A stretch of 64,000 nt of DNA from Ricinus communis (GCF_019578655.1 NC_063261.1:4286446-4350445); one strand, 5' to 3'. Shown: positions 10,101-21,110, counted from the stretch's first letter. Numbers and translations are program-made. The notes: generated from the sequence alone by a model not told the origin.

Positions 10101-11336
10101 TGATATTTATCCCATCTTAGTTATTTGTTTATTCTTTGTGCAATTTTTTGTAAAATTTTGAAAATTTTTCACCTTGTTTCGATGCTCTTACTGTTGACTT
10201 GCTTTTGAAATCCTGTTTATGTCCATGTGATCGGGTAAAACCGATAGTGTTAAGTCTTGCGGAAGAATGTAAGATAATTAGTTTGAGTTTTGCACTAAGT
10301 TGCTTTGGTTTATTTAATTCTGTTTTGATGATTTTTGTTTGGAACCTACTCAAAAGCACACTTGTGAGAAATTGAGCCTAAATTGTAAGCATACACTTTA
10401 TATGCTTATATTTAGTTCTTCTTGAGAGTGCCAAGTACTGTCTTTACTTTTAGAACTTGCTCGGTAATGCTTATGAGGGCCACAAGGAGAGTTTAACACT
10501 TTGGTATGATAGAGGCACTTAGGTTTTTCATTCTAGCCAAATAGCCTTCATTCGTTTATTGATTCTGTAGATAACCCCCTCTTTCACCATTTTCTATCAT
10601 ATTTCATTGCCACTTAGTTTTATTCTGCTTTGGGTTATGATTTTGCACATGAGTTGTTTTTATTGGGAATTTTTGTCTTGGGGAATAGCTTTAGAATCTT
10701 GTAGCAGCTTACTTCAATCCAAAAAAAAAAAGAAAGAAGAAAATATTTGAAAAAAAAAAAAAGAGGGAAAGGTGATGAAAAGAAAGAAAGTAAGTGAGCT
10801 AAACATTTTGACTTGATTCCTATTTCCCACCTTAGACTACTATCCATTGTTTACCCATTGTGATCATTGTGACTTGTGTGCATGTCATGTATTTCATTGC
10901 AGAACACCATAGGTTCAACTCTGACCAAATTTACCTACCCTTACCTAATCCCCATTACAACCCTTATAAAGACCTCTTGACATGGTTGTTGACTCTCCAT
11001 AAGTGGTAGGAGTAGGATTTAAGAGCAAGCATATAGTAAGTAAGGCAGTAGTTGATTCATTGAGTGATTAAACACTACCCTTTAAACACTTTGAGTGATT
11101 TAGAGTGAATCTGGTGAGGAGATGGTTCTGAATAATTTTCTTGAGACAGTATTGTGTGAATTATTGGCATCTTGGTTGTGATACTTGAATTGATTGCTTC
11201 TTTTCTTTTTGTTTGACTTACGCTTGTTAAGGATATGTGCAGGAGCTCTCTAGCTTGTCTGTCAATTTAAGTATTGTTCCTTAGTGGTTTATTTTCCTTA
11301 TTTTACTTTTGATTGCTTGAGGACAAGCAATGAGCT
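10101..11336 (+). other. Non-coding 3' region of element A
   Basis: About 1.24 kb without a supported gene, including a purine-rich run near 10718-10795. It is well conserved in element C (50600-51860) and recognisable in B, more so than the decayed ORF before it, suggesting a cis-acting role. Confidence 0.6.
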
Positions 11337-11351
11337 AAGTGTGGGGTTATT
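11337..11351 (+). other. Element A polypurine tract
   Basis: AAGTGTGGGGTTATT directly precedes the 3' LTR start. Confidence 0.7.
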
Positions 11352-12822
11352 TGATGTGCGTAAAATACACACATCTAAATGGGGTTTTTAAGATTGATTT
11401 TATGGACATTTGGATGTGAATTGGTCTCAACACTCACCTTATACATATGTTTGTGTGCATTAGGTCCAAAAGAGGTCAAAGGATGAAAAAGGAAAGAATT
11501 GGAGCATAATTGGACGTCAAAGCTGCCGAAATGAGCTAAGTACGAGCATGAGGAAGCTGAACAGGGCCGTGTTGATCTCAACACTGGCCGTGTTCTCAAC
11601 ACGGTCACAAACATGGGCCGTGTTACAAACACGGGGAAAAACGCGGCCGTGTTGGACATCAAAGAAGAAGTAGATTTTATGGAGCACGGCCACAGAGAGT
11701 AACACGGCCAGGAACACCATCCCGTGTTTAGAACACGGCCAGGAACACGGCCGTGTTGGAGGCGACAGGGGGTATTAATTAAAAGAACGAAAAGAAGAGA
11801 AAAAGAGAGGCTAGGGTTAGAACGTCCCAAAACCCTAATTTTTCTCTCCCTAAGGGTTTTCTGAGCTGAAACCAAGGGAAAAGGAGACTTGGATCAAGGT
11901 TTCAATCAGATTTCCTTGAAGGATCGAAGATTGGGCAAGGTTCGTTGATTGATTTTCAAATCGAGCAAGAGGAACAAGAATCGATTCAATTGGAGCAAAA
12001 GGATTTAAATTTTACTCTCATCCAAGGGTGTAATCGGGTTTTCTCTACCTTTGCTTATTGTTGTAATTGAATTCTTGTATATTTTGAGAATGAACATGAT
12101 TAGCTAGATTGATTAAATCCATTGGAATTTCTTTACTATGTTGGCTTGATATCATATTGTTGGATTGTTCGAGTTGGTTTTGTATTCTTCTTGTTTTCAG
12201 TATTAATAAAATAATGTATTATTCATGAGACGTTGTGAATTGTGATGTTTAGATTGCTTTATGAGATTGAGAAATCCGTTTGGCAATTGGAATTTTGAAT
12301 AGCAGGAACTGGTTAATAATCGCTTAGAGATAAGGATAATTAACTAGCCGGATTAAGAATTAACAAAGCTTAATAGAGGCGGATTAAAGCTTAATGCTAA
12401 TTTAAGAATCAATCGTTAGGAAGAGATTCCAACTTTAGGTTATTAGGTTTAGGAATTCGGTTATCTTGAGAGAGAAATCGAATTCGGTTAAGAATTCGTC
12501 CACGGGTAGCATAATTAGACTCACCGATCCTTTATCTTTTGTACGGATGCCAACTAGTTTAGATTCCCTTTGGGTTTTTCTTCTTGTCTTGATTATTTCG
12601 TTTATCAATCACTCTTACATCTCCCTTAGGACTTAGCTTGTAGTTAATAGTTAGTTTAGAATTTATTCATCATCCATTTTAGGTTAATATAACAAAGAAC
12701 AAAGGAGTAACTCTGGGCTTTCGCTTTTCCCAGGAATACGACCTTGATACTCGCCATTAGTGCTAGACTGCATCGATAGGTACACTGCCTTAGATTGTAG
12801 CTAACACGAGTAGCACCCATCA
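11352..12822 (+). repeat. Element A 3' LTR
   Basis: 1,471 bp, highly similar to the 5' LTR. Its palindrome array (11568-11760) is the better preserved copy, ending in AACACGGCCGTGTT. It is followed by nine bases (12823-12831, agtttttgg) that belong to the element's leader, not to target DNA. The antisense frames over it have no family support. Confidence 0.92.
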
Positions 12823-12827
12823 AGTTT

Positions 12828-12887
12828 TTGGTTCTCTATCTAACCTCTTAGGTTTAGATTTAGAAGAATAAAAATTTTGTCTACAGT
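12828..12887. repeat. Right copy of 60-bp duplication flanking element A
   Basis: Same 60 bp as 4409-4468 with one G to C change near the left end. The first four bases, TTGG, are shared between element leader and target, so the junction is at microhomology. Confidence 0.9.
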
Positions 12888-13010
12888 CTTCATAACGATC
12901 ATTTCTTTGACCCTATATCATATCATAAGATTGATAACGAAGATTTCGACATTGTCGAATGAACTCAGCTTCATGAAACATTTCTTTTTTTCTTCTTTAT
13001 GTCTAAGGAT
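12832..13010 (-). pseudogene. R1 ORF, N-terminal segment
   Basis: Minus-strand frame starting near MFHEAEFIRQCRNLRYQSYD, broken by one TAG, then GQRNDRYED, and continuing in frame through the 60-bp duplication into the segment left of element A. It follows the primer site by about 270 bp of A-rich leader. No domain is recognised. The start codon choice is uncertain. Confidence 0.4.
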
Positions 13011-13283
13011 GAAATAAAGATGAAAATAGAGAACCACAAACATGTTTAAAGGAAAGAACAAAAAATATGATGCGGAATTTAAAGGAAAAGAAAAAAAACA
13101 ACATAAAGAGATTAACAAGAAGGGACAACAAAAATTTATTTAATGAACACAAAGGTGTAAATTTTAAAACAAAGAGTACTTAGAATGACAAAATTGAAAC
13201 AAGAAGAATTCAGCACAAAAAAGAAGAAGATGAGAAACTTTAATAACACACAAAACATAAAGATAAGTAAACCTCAACTTGAA

Positions 13284-13299
13284 GCAAGCTCTGATACCA
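13284..13299 (-). other. R1 primer binding site (initiator tRNA-Met)
   Basis: Minus strand TGGTATCAGAGCTTGC, two bases after the LTR end. TGGTATCAGAGC is the standard complement of plant initiator tRNA-Met. Confidence 0.9.
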
Positions 13300-13301
13300 A
13301 A

Positions 13302-14119
13302 TGATAGGAAATCATCATCTTAGCAACCATACACCCCAATAACTAATGAGTTATGATACATATGGAATGCAAGAAAACACCCTCCAATCAAGATGATTCT
13401 AAAAACCAAGGATCTCCTCAAGTGAAGTTAGGGAAAACTAGTTCCAACAATGAAACTAGCACTTGAATTCAACTCCAAACGCCACAAACCAAGTATTATT
13501 TGATAAGTTAAGAATCAAATACAAAATTTTGGTTAGAGAACGCGACAAACTAAAAATAGTTTGATAAGTTCAAAGTTCATACAAGAACTTAAGCAAAACA
13601 CTCACAAAGAGCAAACAAAGATTATCATTCATCAATTCCATTTTACAAATGAGTTTGGCTTTGATATTTATAGCCAAAACAAGACAAAGAAAGCTAAATG
13701 GATGTCTTTTGAGCTTTCCCACGTTTTCCCCTTTAATTCCCCTTAAAACTCATTCAAAGTGGTTATTTTTACATTAATGGCCCTCATTTTGTAACTCCCA
13801 AATGATAACTAAACATGTGCACTCATTTGTAACTCCACACACAATACATATAACTCACACCTAATAAAATAATCCTTAATTAAATAAAGATAAAATAAAA
13901 CAATTACTTAAGCTAAAACCCAAAAAAGATAAGAACCCATGTAAATATGAATTAAGCCCAAAAGCCTAATCATGATCGAATAGCTTTTATTCTTCAAATG
14001 GACTGAATGCTTCATTATAAGGTTGGACTCTTGTTTTCATGCATGAGTTGCATTTCCATTTTGGACATTTTGGTGCATGCCTTCGTAATGGAATCTCATG
14101 GCAACCTTGATTCATATCA
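13302..14119 (-). repeat. R1 5' LTR, intact
   Basis: 818 bp, starting on the minus strand at 14119 with TGATATGAATCAAGG and ending GATTTCCTATCA. It has the uninterrupted hAT target site (single gttccaac). Confidence 0.92.
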
Positions 14120-14124
14120 GAAGA

Positions 14125-15530
14125 TGAAAAGGAAATGTTACTTCTCTTCAAAACACTAAGGTGATTGGCCACAAAAGTTCCTTTTTATCTTTTCAAAAAA
14201 GCCTCTTCTTTTCAAGTCCCACAATAATTAATTCTTCTTCTCCTCCCTGCTAACCAACTTGCTAACCTTTGACTTAATGGAGAAGTCAGTTATTTATAGG
14301 GTTGGACAAGTGTTATTGCCTCATTAGGGAAAAAATTCCACCCAATGGATGGCCAACACGTCAGGTATGAGTTGTCCCTTCTCCAAACTAAGCTTGCGCG
14401 AGGTTAGAGCGGCCCTCGCTTGAGCTTAGTCTGAACATGCGTAAGCTCGAGATCAGCGGGCGCGAGGATAGATTTGGGAGCATTCTCCTAGGTCAGCATT
14501 TCACCTCGCGGGGGGTCTTGGTGAAGTTGTGTGAGCTCAACCTAAACAAGCGCATGCTCATATCGGACACGCACGAGGTCATGAACCCTATGGCACCCAT
14601 GCCAACTTACACGAGCTCAGGCTAGACCCGCATAAGCTCAACTTGGACTCGAGCGAGGTCAAGTTGAGACCAATAGTCCTTTATATTATTTTTCTTTTCT
14701 CTTCTCTTTTATTTTCTCCCCCGGTGCAATCTTCCTAGTGCTTCGGGGTCACAATTCCTTTCGTCTTTCAGTTTAGCCAATTAAACTTTCTCGTCATTGG
14801 GCTTTATGTAACTCTAGTTCTCGAATTTTCCATGATAACAATCACCTTTTAGCTTTGGAGTCGAGCCTTCCTCCAGAGTTCACTTTGGTCGGTTGTACAC
14901 AATATGAGTTATCTCCTTTAACGCTTTATTCACTTTTGTTTTTCCTGAAACATTAGTAATATATATAACTGTAATTATATAGATTCAGAGATATTATTTC
15001 AAGCATGTAAGAGGAGGTAGTTCTTTGTTATCATTGAAGACTATAGGGTAAGTAAAAAAGCAGCAAAAGAACGAATAAAAAGTTCAAAATGTATGCATGT
15101 TTGTTATGAAATGCAATGACTATCTCTTTTGGGTTTCTTTCTATTATTGAGGGATCATGAAAGCTTGCAGGGGCAAGTGGATGACCATCAGCGTCAGATT
15201 GAGGCTCATTAGTGGCGGTTCAAGACCTTGACTCTTCAATTGTCCACTCTTCAAACTTAGGGCATGGAGGTAGATTCAAACGAGGGGATGAAGGACTCGA
15301 GAGAGAGCCTTGATGACTTCTAATTAGATTAGCTGCTCTCTTCTTTTGTATCTTTTTTTTTTCTCTCTATATGACATTACTTTTATGGAGATATAAAATT
15401 TCACATTTTTGACCATTTGAAATAATTTTTAGTGTTATTCATTGTCAAATATCATGCATGCAACCTTCACGAGCAACCGAGACCTAAAATGCTTGAAAAA
15501 CCTCAAAAACCTTGCTTGATGATATCACAT
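14125..15530. other. Non-coding stretch, likely 3' region or LTR of a Tat-like host
   Basis: No supported gene. At 14390-14660 the base composition shifts to GC-rich with repeated words (gcgcgagg, ctcgcttgagctta, taagctcgag, acgagctcagg), unlike its AT-rich neighbours. Lies downstream of the integrase remnants on the minus strand, where the 3' LTR would be. I could not fix LTR ends. Confidence 0.35.
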
Positions 15531-15532
15531 GG

Positions 15533-15590
15533 CCAATCGGCTCTGTAGTTGCAGAGCCTGATCCAAACTTTGGTTTTTAGCCTATAAATA
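15533..15590 (+). promoter_or_regulatory. Hairpin and TATA box upstream of antisense ORF
   Basis: The inverted repeat ATCGGCTCTG (15536-15545) and CAGAGCCTGAT (15552-15562) is followed by CCTATAAATAC (15581-15591), about 160 bp before the ATG at 15750. A TATA box at this distance fits a plant promoter reading to the right. Confidence 0.5.
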
Positions 15591-15749
15591 CATGCACACC
15601 TCTTCTACATCTCCTATACGTGTCTCATTATTTTTAGGCTAAAAACCATGACCTAAAGAAGCACCAAAGCCTTCCAAACTCTTCTCAAAACCCTAACTGG
15701 CGATTAGTGGTTTAAGCTTGGGAAATTCCATCTCTCTTCTTTCAAAGCC

Positions 15750-16920
15750 ATGCATCATATCAAGCTTGATTATGGCTTCCTTCACTTGGCTATCAACTTC
15801 CGGTGTCTAAAGGATCATGTTTTTCGCTTTAATGGGCAAGAGCTATGCCCTAAGATTGAAGAGCTTACTGCCATTCTTGGAGGCCCCCAGGATTCTACAC
15901 TTCTGATTGCTTTGCCAAAGCTTGATGACCCTTTTCCTTGGCAAATTGGTAGAGTTATTTAACATGCCCCTGGCTTAGATACTTTCCCAATCAGTTAGGA
16001 AATACCTTACGCTTACTGCATTGATCTCTTACTGCGAGAAGAAGGAGAGGGGTACATCTCTTTGGGTTAGGATTTTAAGATTTTGCCTTTATGCCTAATT
16101 CTTGTTGATTTCTCCTTAGGGAGGGGCATATATCATAATTATTGGCATCATTAATTAAGTGGAACGTGAAACTGATCCAATTCCTGTCATCTTGGTTGAA
16201 ACCATTATTAGGTTAGATATGTACAAAACCCATTAAAGCTTTGGTGGCAGCCATATTCTCTTACAGGTATGTAATCAAATCTCTTTTTCTATTTATTCTT
16301 TTTGTCTAAGTTGCCCTTTCATGTTTTCAACTTAGCTTTTATTTTTATTTCTTTTTCATTTATTCTCTTTCTCGTTTTGTAGATTTGGTTGCGCGAGAAG
16401 CTTCAGATACTGACCATTCTAAATGACATTGATAAGTATGAGCCGAAACATGTGCAAGTCCACTATATTACTAACCACAAGGTCACGAGGGCTGGATTTC
16501 TTGGATGAAAGGCATTTTGGACACACTTATCCGCTGGACCTGCCTTTGGTGGAGAATCAAGCATGTCAAACTCCTAGTGTATGGTGGTTGTGTGTCCTTT
16601 ACCTAGTGTACGCACATCTACTTTCTACACACCTTCAAGGCTCTATCGCCAGTATGGGCAGAAGCAGCTGGTCTTGGAGTTCTCTCCCGATTTTGAAGGC
16701 TTTCCCATTAAGGCAAGACTTTTTGCACAAGATTGAGCTCTAGCCCTGCCATACCATAGAGCGCAATCTTAATGCTGAAGGGAACTTGACTACAGATGAT
16801 AACTCTAAAGCTTAGATCCAGTTTTAAACTACCATTGCACCTGGATTTGTAAAGTTTAAGAGGACTCGAGAGCTAGCTGCTAAATCTAAAAGAAATTGAA
16901 GAATGCTTTTATTTAGATCT
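15750..16920 (+). pseudogene. Antisense ORF of a Tat-like element, DUF7745/plant-mobile-domain-like
   Basis: The first exon-like frame of 70 codons reads FLHLAINFRCLKDHVFRFNG then LCPKIEELTAILGG. This resembles the start of plant proteins with DUF7745 or related plant mobile domains, which read as FTFNEVDLVPTVEEYTTLL. Further matching but broken pieces follow to about 16900, with intron-like gaps at 16060-16380. It lies antisense to, and downstream of, the integrase remnants on the other strand. Extra ORFs, sometimes antisense, in the 3' region are known for Tat-lineage elements. Family assignment is from memory of the fold's sequence pattern and is moderate. Confidence 0.45.
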
Positions 16921-17239
16921 CATTTATTTTGCTTAGGACTTAGTTTAGCCTTTTCTTTTAGTAGTGCATAAAGTAATAAACAGACATATATATGTTTGAT
17001 AGAAATTATAAACAAGTTATTTATTTAGTAAAGGCCCAAATGGGTACATTTTGATTTCTCATAATACAACTCTTGTGATTAGCCAATCCTTTCGAATTTT
17101 CTAGCTAAACATGTTCTCTCTTTATGCTTTAATTTTTGCTTGAGTAGCATTTTTAGGTTTTTTGATCAGCAAGCTATTTTTTCTATTTTACTTTAATTTG
17201 ATTTTTCTTTTTCTTTTTATACGTAGTATTTCTTGAGAC

Positions 17240-18278
17240 GTTCTAGGTTAATAGGCATGGAGAATTCATTCCCTTCCAGGTTTGAAATCTTAGCAGCACC
17301 TTTGGCCAAGATCTTCTTAACCAAATACAGGCCTTCCTAATTAGGCTTGAACTTTCCTTTCAGATCGAATGCGGTTCATCTTGTGTGGTTCAACACCAAG
17401 TCACCAGCTCTATTTTTTTCGGTTTAACTTTTTTATTAAATGCCTTGATGGTACAACTACGTGTGATATAAGGCTTTCATCCTTTTTTATTAATCAAAGC
17501 CAAATGCTAGAATCTCTACTCGACCCACTGGTACTTTAATATTTCAGCCTCGATCACAACCTTCAAAGATTTCAATTCCAACTCGATTGGCAAGATTACC
17601 TTAGTCCCATAAACCATAGAGTTGGGAGTTTGTCTCGTCGATGTCTGCTCAGTCGTTCGATATCCCCAAAGTGCAAAGGGTAACTGAAATAACCAATTCT
17701 TGTGATTCCATACCATCTTTGAGAGTATCTTTTTCATATTCTTATTGGGCTGCTTCTACCGCATAATTTCCCTGACGCCTGTGTAGAGAGGACCTATGAT
17801 GCTTGATCTTGTATTTCGCTAGCAAATCTACTATCTCACCCATAAACTGCATGCCATTGTCCGTCATAATGTGATGCAAGAGTCTATACGTACATACCAG
17901 GTTTCTCTCTATAAATCTGGCCAACTGCCTTGCCCTCATATTAGTGAATGAATCAGCCTCAACTCATTTAGAAAAGTAGTCGATTACTATAACTATGAAC
18001 CTATGACCATTTGAATGAGGGTTTATCTCTCCGCTGATATCGATCCCTCAGGCTGTAAAAGGCCAAGGAGACGTTAGATTGTGCAGTTTAGTTGGAGGTA
18101 AATGACACAGGTCACTGTAGAGCTGTCACTCATGACATTTCCTTACCAAGACTATGGAGTCCTTCTCTATTTTTAACCAGTAGTAACCTTGATGCATAAC
18201 CTTCCTAGTCAGCACTATGCCGTTTATATGAGGCCCACACATCCCTTTGTGCATTTCTTACGTTACCATTTGTGCTTC
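17240..18278 (-). pseudogene. Integrase region of a Tat-like Ty3/gypsy element
   Basis: Minus strand, from right to left: a core start like SNGHRFIVIVIDYFSKWVEA (about 18020-17960); IMTDNGMQF with the second catalytic Asp (about 17870-17845) and IKHHRSS; then LPFALWGYRTTEQTSTRQTP with an ELELKSLKVVIEAEI tail (17690-17540); and finally a C-terminal domain with FDLKGKFKPN and EGLYLVKKILAKGAAKISN (about 17380-17290). These are the standard integrase core and C-terminal segments of plant Ty3/gypsy pol. Frames are broken by several stops and at least one shift near 17740. The N-terminal side is cut by element B and resumes at 28215. Confidence 0.8.
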
Positions 18279-19731
18279 TGATGGTCTATTTATGCAACCT
18301 ACACCTAAGGCAGTGAACCTACCGATGTAGCCTAGCACTGGTGAGTATCAAGGTCGTATCCCTGGAGATCGGGTGAACCTAGAGTTACTACTGCTTGCTA
18401 TGTTATCTAGTCTAAAATAGGGTGAGAAAGTTCTAACGTTACCAGCTAATAGTTATGAGTGCAAATAAGTAAATAAAGGACAACGAACAATCAAAAAAAA
18501 CAATTGCAAAGAGAGACAAACCCAAAAGGGGGCCTAAGTGATGGAATTTTAAAGATGGATTTTATGGATTGCCGATCTTGCTTACCCGTGCCTAAATCCT
18601 GAATTGAACCCAGTTCCTCTCTCGAGCTTACCGAGTTCCTAAACCTGCACTAACCTAATGGAATCTCTTCCTATTGGATTACTACAGATTAGCATTAAGC
18701 ATGATTTAAAACTATTAAGAGTTATTAATTCTTAATCCGGCGAGTAAATCAACCTTATCTCTAAGTGTTAACTACCAGTTCTTACTATTCAATGTCCAGT
18801 TGTAACAAGCATTTCTCAATGTCAAGAAACAACCCATAAACAATTAATTCAACGTCTCAAATTAACTGAATCAAACTTTTATTACTAAATAGCAAGAAGA
18901 TCGCAAGAATGACAATTACAAATCTAACAATTAAGCATAATCCATCAACAAAGGTGAACCCCAATGGGTTCAAAAGATCTAGTTATTCATGTTCATGGTT
19001 AAAGCAATTAAGGAACAAAATAAGGAAAAGAAAATTAAAGGCATGTACACCCTTCTCTTTCAAGTTGAATGAGAAACCCTAAATTAGCAAATTCAAAATC
19101 TCAAACCCTAGTTGCCTCTTGAATGCTCCCAAAGTTTGTTTTAATCTTCAATTCGATGTTAGAACAAGTGAAATCCCTTCTTCAATTGATGAATTTGATC
19201 TCTCAAGGTCTACAATTGAGGATAGGAAACAATTGATTGAGTGTGTGTCTTGGAATTGAATCAAAAATTTGTGTCCTCTCCAAAAGAACTCAAAATTGCC
19301 TATATAGTTGATTCAGCATGGTGAAGTCGGTATGATTCAACACGGAGTCGAGCGTCTTTGAATCTGTGGAGTCTATTATACGACTCCTTCCAAGCCGTGC
19401 CAATGGGTCTTTGAGCCACCACAGGCCGTCTTGCGGTAGTGGTGGCTTTAGAAGACGTGCTGAAATGGCACAATTAGGGATAGCTTCTTGGCAATTCAGC
19501 ACGGCCGGAGTCCAGGCCATGCTCAACCCTCGGGGTACTAGTCCTCGCCCAATTTGATGGATTTTGTTTCGTAATCACACGTATTTCCCTCGATTATTGA
19601 TGGTGTCCTTCGAAAATGACCTGAAACGAGAAAGGAAATAAAAGACAGGTGATTCTAGCATAAAACGGTATAATCATGCATAAAAATGTAAACAATCGGG
19701 CATGAAAACATGTGTAGTATGATGCTTATCA
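18279..19731 (-). repeat. Element B 3' LTR
   Basis: 1,453 bp. It includes a decayed palindrome array (about 19316-19520), with CTATATAGG on its transcription side (19299-19308), and an R/U5 region homologous in outline to the A/C LTRs (tggaatctcttcctat). It has a 39-bp segment (around 18478-18525) that the 5' LTR lacks. Confidence 0.92.
19299..19520 (-). promoter_or_regulatory. LTR array plus TATA box (B, 3' LTR)
   Basis: Minus strand AACTATATAGGC lies directly downstream of GCACGGCC/CCGTGC words. The 5' LTR has the same arrangement at 27789-28010. Confidence 0.6.
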
Positions 19732-19748
19732 AATTACCCCATACTTAA
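19732..19748 (-). other. Element B polypurine tract
   Basis: On the minus strand AAGTATGGGGTAATT directly precedes the LTR start TGATAAGC. Confidence 0.65.
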
Positions 19749-21110
19749 ACTTTTGCTTGTGCTTAAGCAATCAACAACTCACTCCTCAAACAGATACCAA
19801 ATAACTCAATCAAATGCATTGCAGGAGGTTAGCTCAAAACAAATTTCAAAACTCCGGGTTTTCCCTAAAATCCCCAAATTACTAAATCCTTAAGAGAGAG
19901 AACAAACTTAATAAAGTTTCTAAAGTTAAAATGATAAACCATCTAAATTGAGAAATTGAGAACCATGCCTCACAAGATGTCACTCAAAACACACAAGTGT
20001 ATATAGGTGAAAGAAGATCGCCATGCTCTCAACGCAAAAATATAGAAAAAGTGCTTACCATAGGCTTGCTTATAGATCCAATCTCCACTACTACGAAATA
20101 ATCAATAATCATGATCAAAGGGTCTTGAGTCAGGTTGTAATGGGGTTAAGGTAGGGTACAGATAAATATGAAAAGTAGGCTACAAGTTGCTGGAAATTAA
20201 GCAGGTAATGCAAGAAAGTAACGAAGGATCAAGTGTTGTACCAAAATGAACACTAAGTTGCTTTAAAAATAAGATGATGCTCGAAATGAACTAAATTAAT
20301 ACTCTTTTTTTTTCAATTTATATACTATGTATATATATTACAACAGCTTATGTAGGGGTTGTTGCTTATTGACACATACAATAAGACTGAATATCCAAAA
20401 AAAAATTTCTTTTTTTTTTGGAATTGAAAGGAGCATCTATGAAAAATCTAGCAACTTAGTGAAATATATGATTGCAGATTAATCCAAAATAAAATGCAGC
20501 ATAAACTTACATAATTTCCGGCAACAATGGTAGAAAGAATGGTCAAATGAATAGAAGTGATAAAATGAGTGTCATTGTTATTATTATCACAAAAGGAAAG
20601 GCTAAGGCTCAAAATTGGTTCACTAAGGGAAAAACAGGGTTAGGCTTTTGGCCAAATTGTATAAATTCTAAGTGCCCAAATCATCTCACGATTATCGACA
20701 ATTCATGTAATCTCAAAAAAACATCGTAAAGCAAGTTCTAGAAACAGAGATTCTGTACAATGCTCACTAATGAAACAAAAGGGAGCATAAAAATAGTGAT
20801 GCACAAATTGGCTCAAAATCTCACCATTTGAGTGGGTTAAAATTGCATGAATTCTCAAACCAAAGTTTAAACAGTCAATCACAATAATAAGCAGCAATAT
20901 TAACAGTGTTCTATATCTAAGATAAAGTAGAATGGAAGAATTAAGGAAAAACACCAGTTTTACCTGGCTGGATTGTAATTAAGAGATTCGTTCATTGCCT
21001 TCTTCCAATAAGGTTCGATAAAAGCTATAAGGGAATCCATTCAAAGGAGAAAAAGTCATCAACTACTTAATTGAAACAAAACTCAAGATAGTCACAACAT
21101 CGGTAGGTAC
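19749..21110 (-). other. Non-coding 3' region of element B
   Basis: About 1.36 kb with no supported gene. It has homopolymer-rich stretches (20306-20425). Short blocks match the same region of A and C, for example the cacaagtgt and gtaatggggttaaggta neighbourhoods. Confidence 0.55.

Larger units (their letters stand above)
4469..12822 (+). mobile_element. Element A, Athila-like Ty3/gypsy element without pol
   Basis: LTRs at 4469-5922 and 11352-12822 begin TGATGTGCG and end CACCCATCA. A perfect 18-nt tRNA-Asp primer site follows the 5' LTR. Inside, in order, are a C-terminal gag fragment, a short post-pol ORF, an internal promoter-like array, a decayed ATHILA ORF-1-like ORF, a long non-coding stretch and a polypurine tract. 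No RT, RNase H, integrase or protease remains. Element C on the other strand is a sister copy with the same layout, so the loss of pol predates both. The right end carries nine extra bases copied from the leader, described under the 60-bp duplication. Confidence 0.9.
527..14119 (-). mobile_element. R1, small non-autonomous LTR element, host of the left nest
   Basis: Outer 818-bp LTRs (527-3050, interrupted, and 13302-14119) start TGATATGAATC and end GATTTCCTATCA on the minus strand. They are flanked by the perfect 5-bp duplication GAAGA (522-526 and 14120-14124). A primer site for initiator tRNA-Met follows the 5' LTR and a purine tract precedes the 3' LTR. With the nested hAT, solo LTR and element A removed, the internal region is only about 1 kb and carries one ORF with no protease, RT or integrase. 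It must therefore rely on proteins supplied in trans. Confidence 0.85.

Noticed and set aside
11375..11875. 166-codon minus-strand ORF in the 3' LTR of A, with similar ones in C (for example 57374-57874 and 57198-57581)
   Set aside because: Antisense or out-of-frame readings of LTR DNA. Open length comes from the GC-rich palindrome array, and the frames differ between copies.
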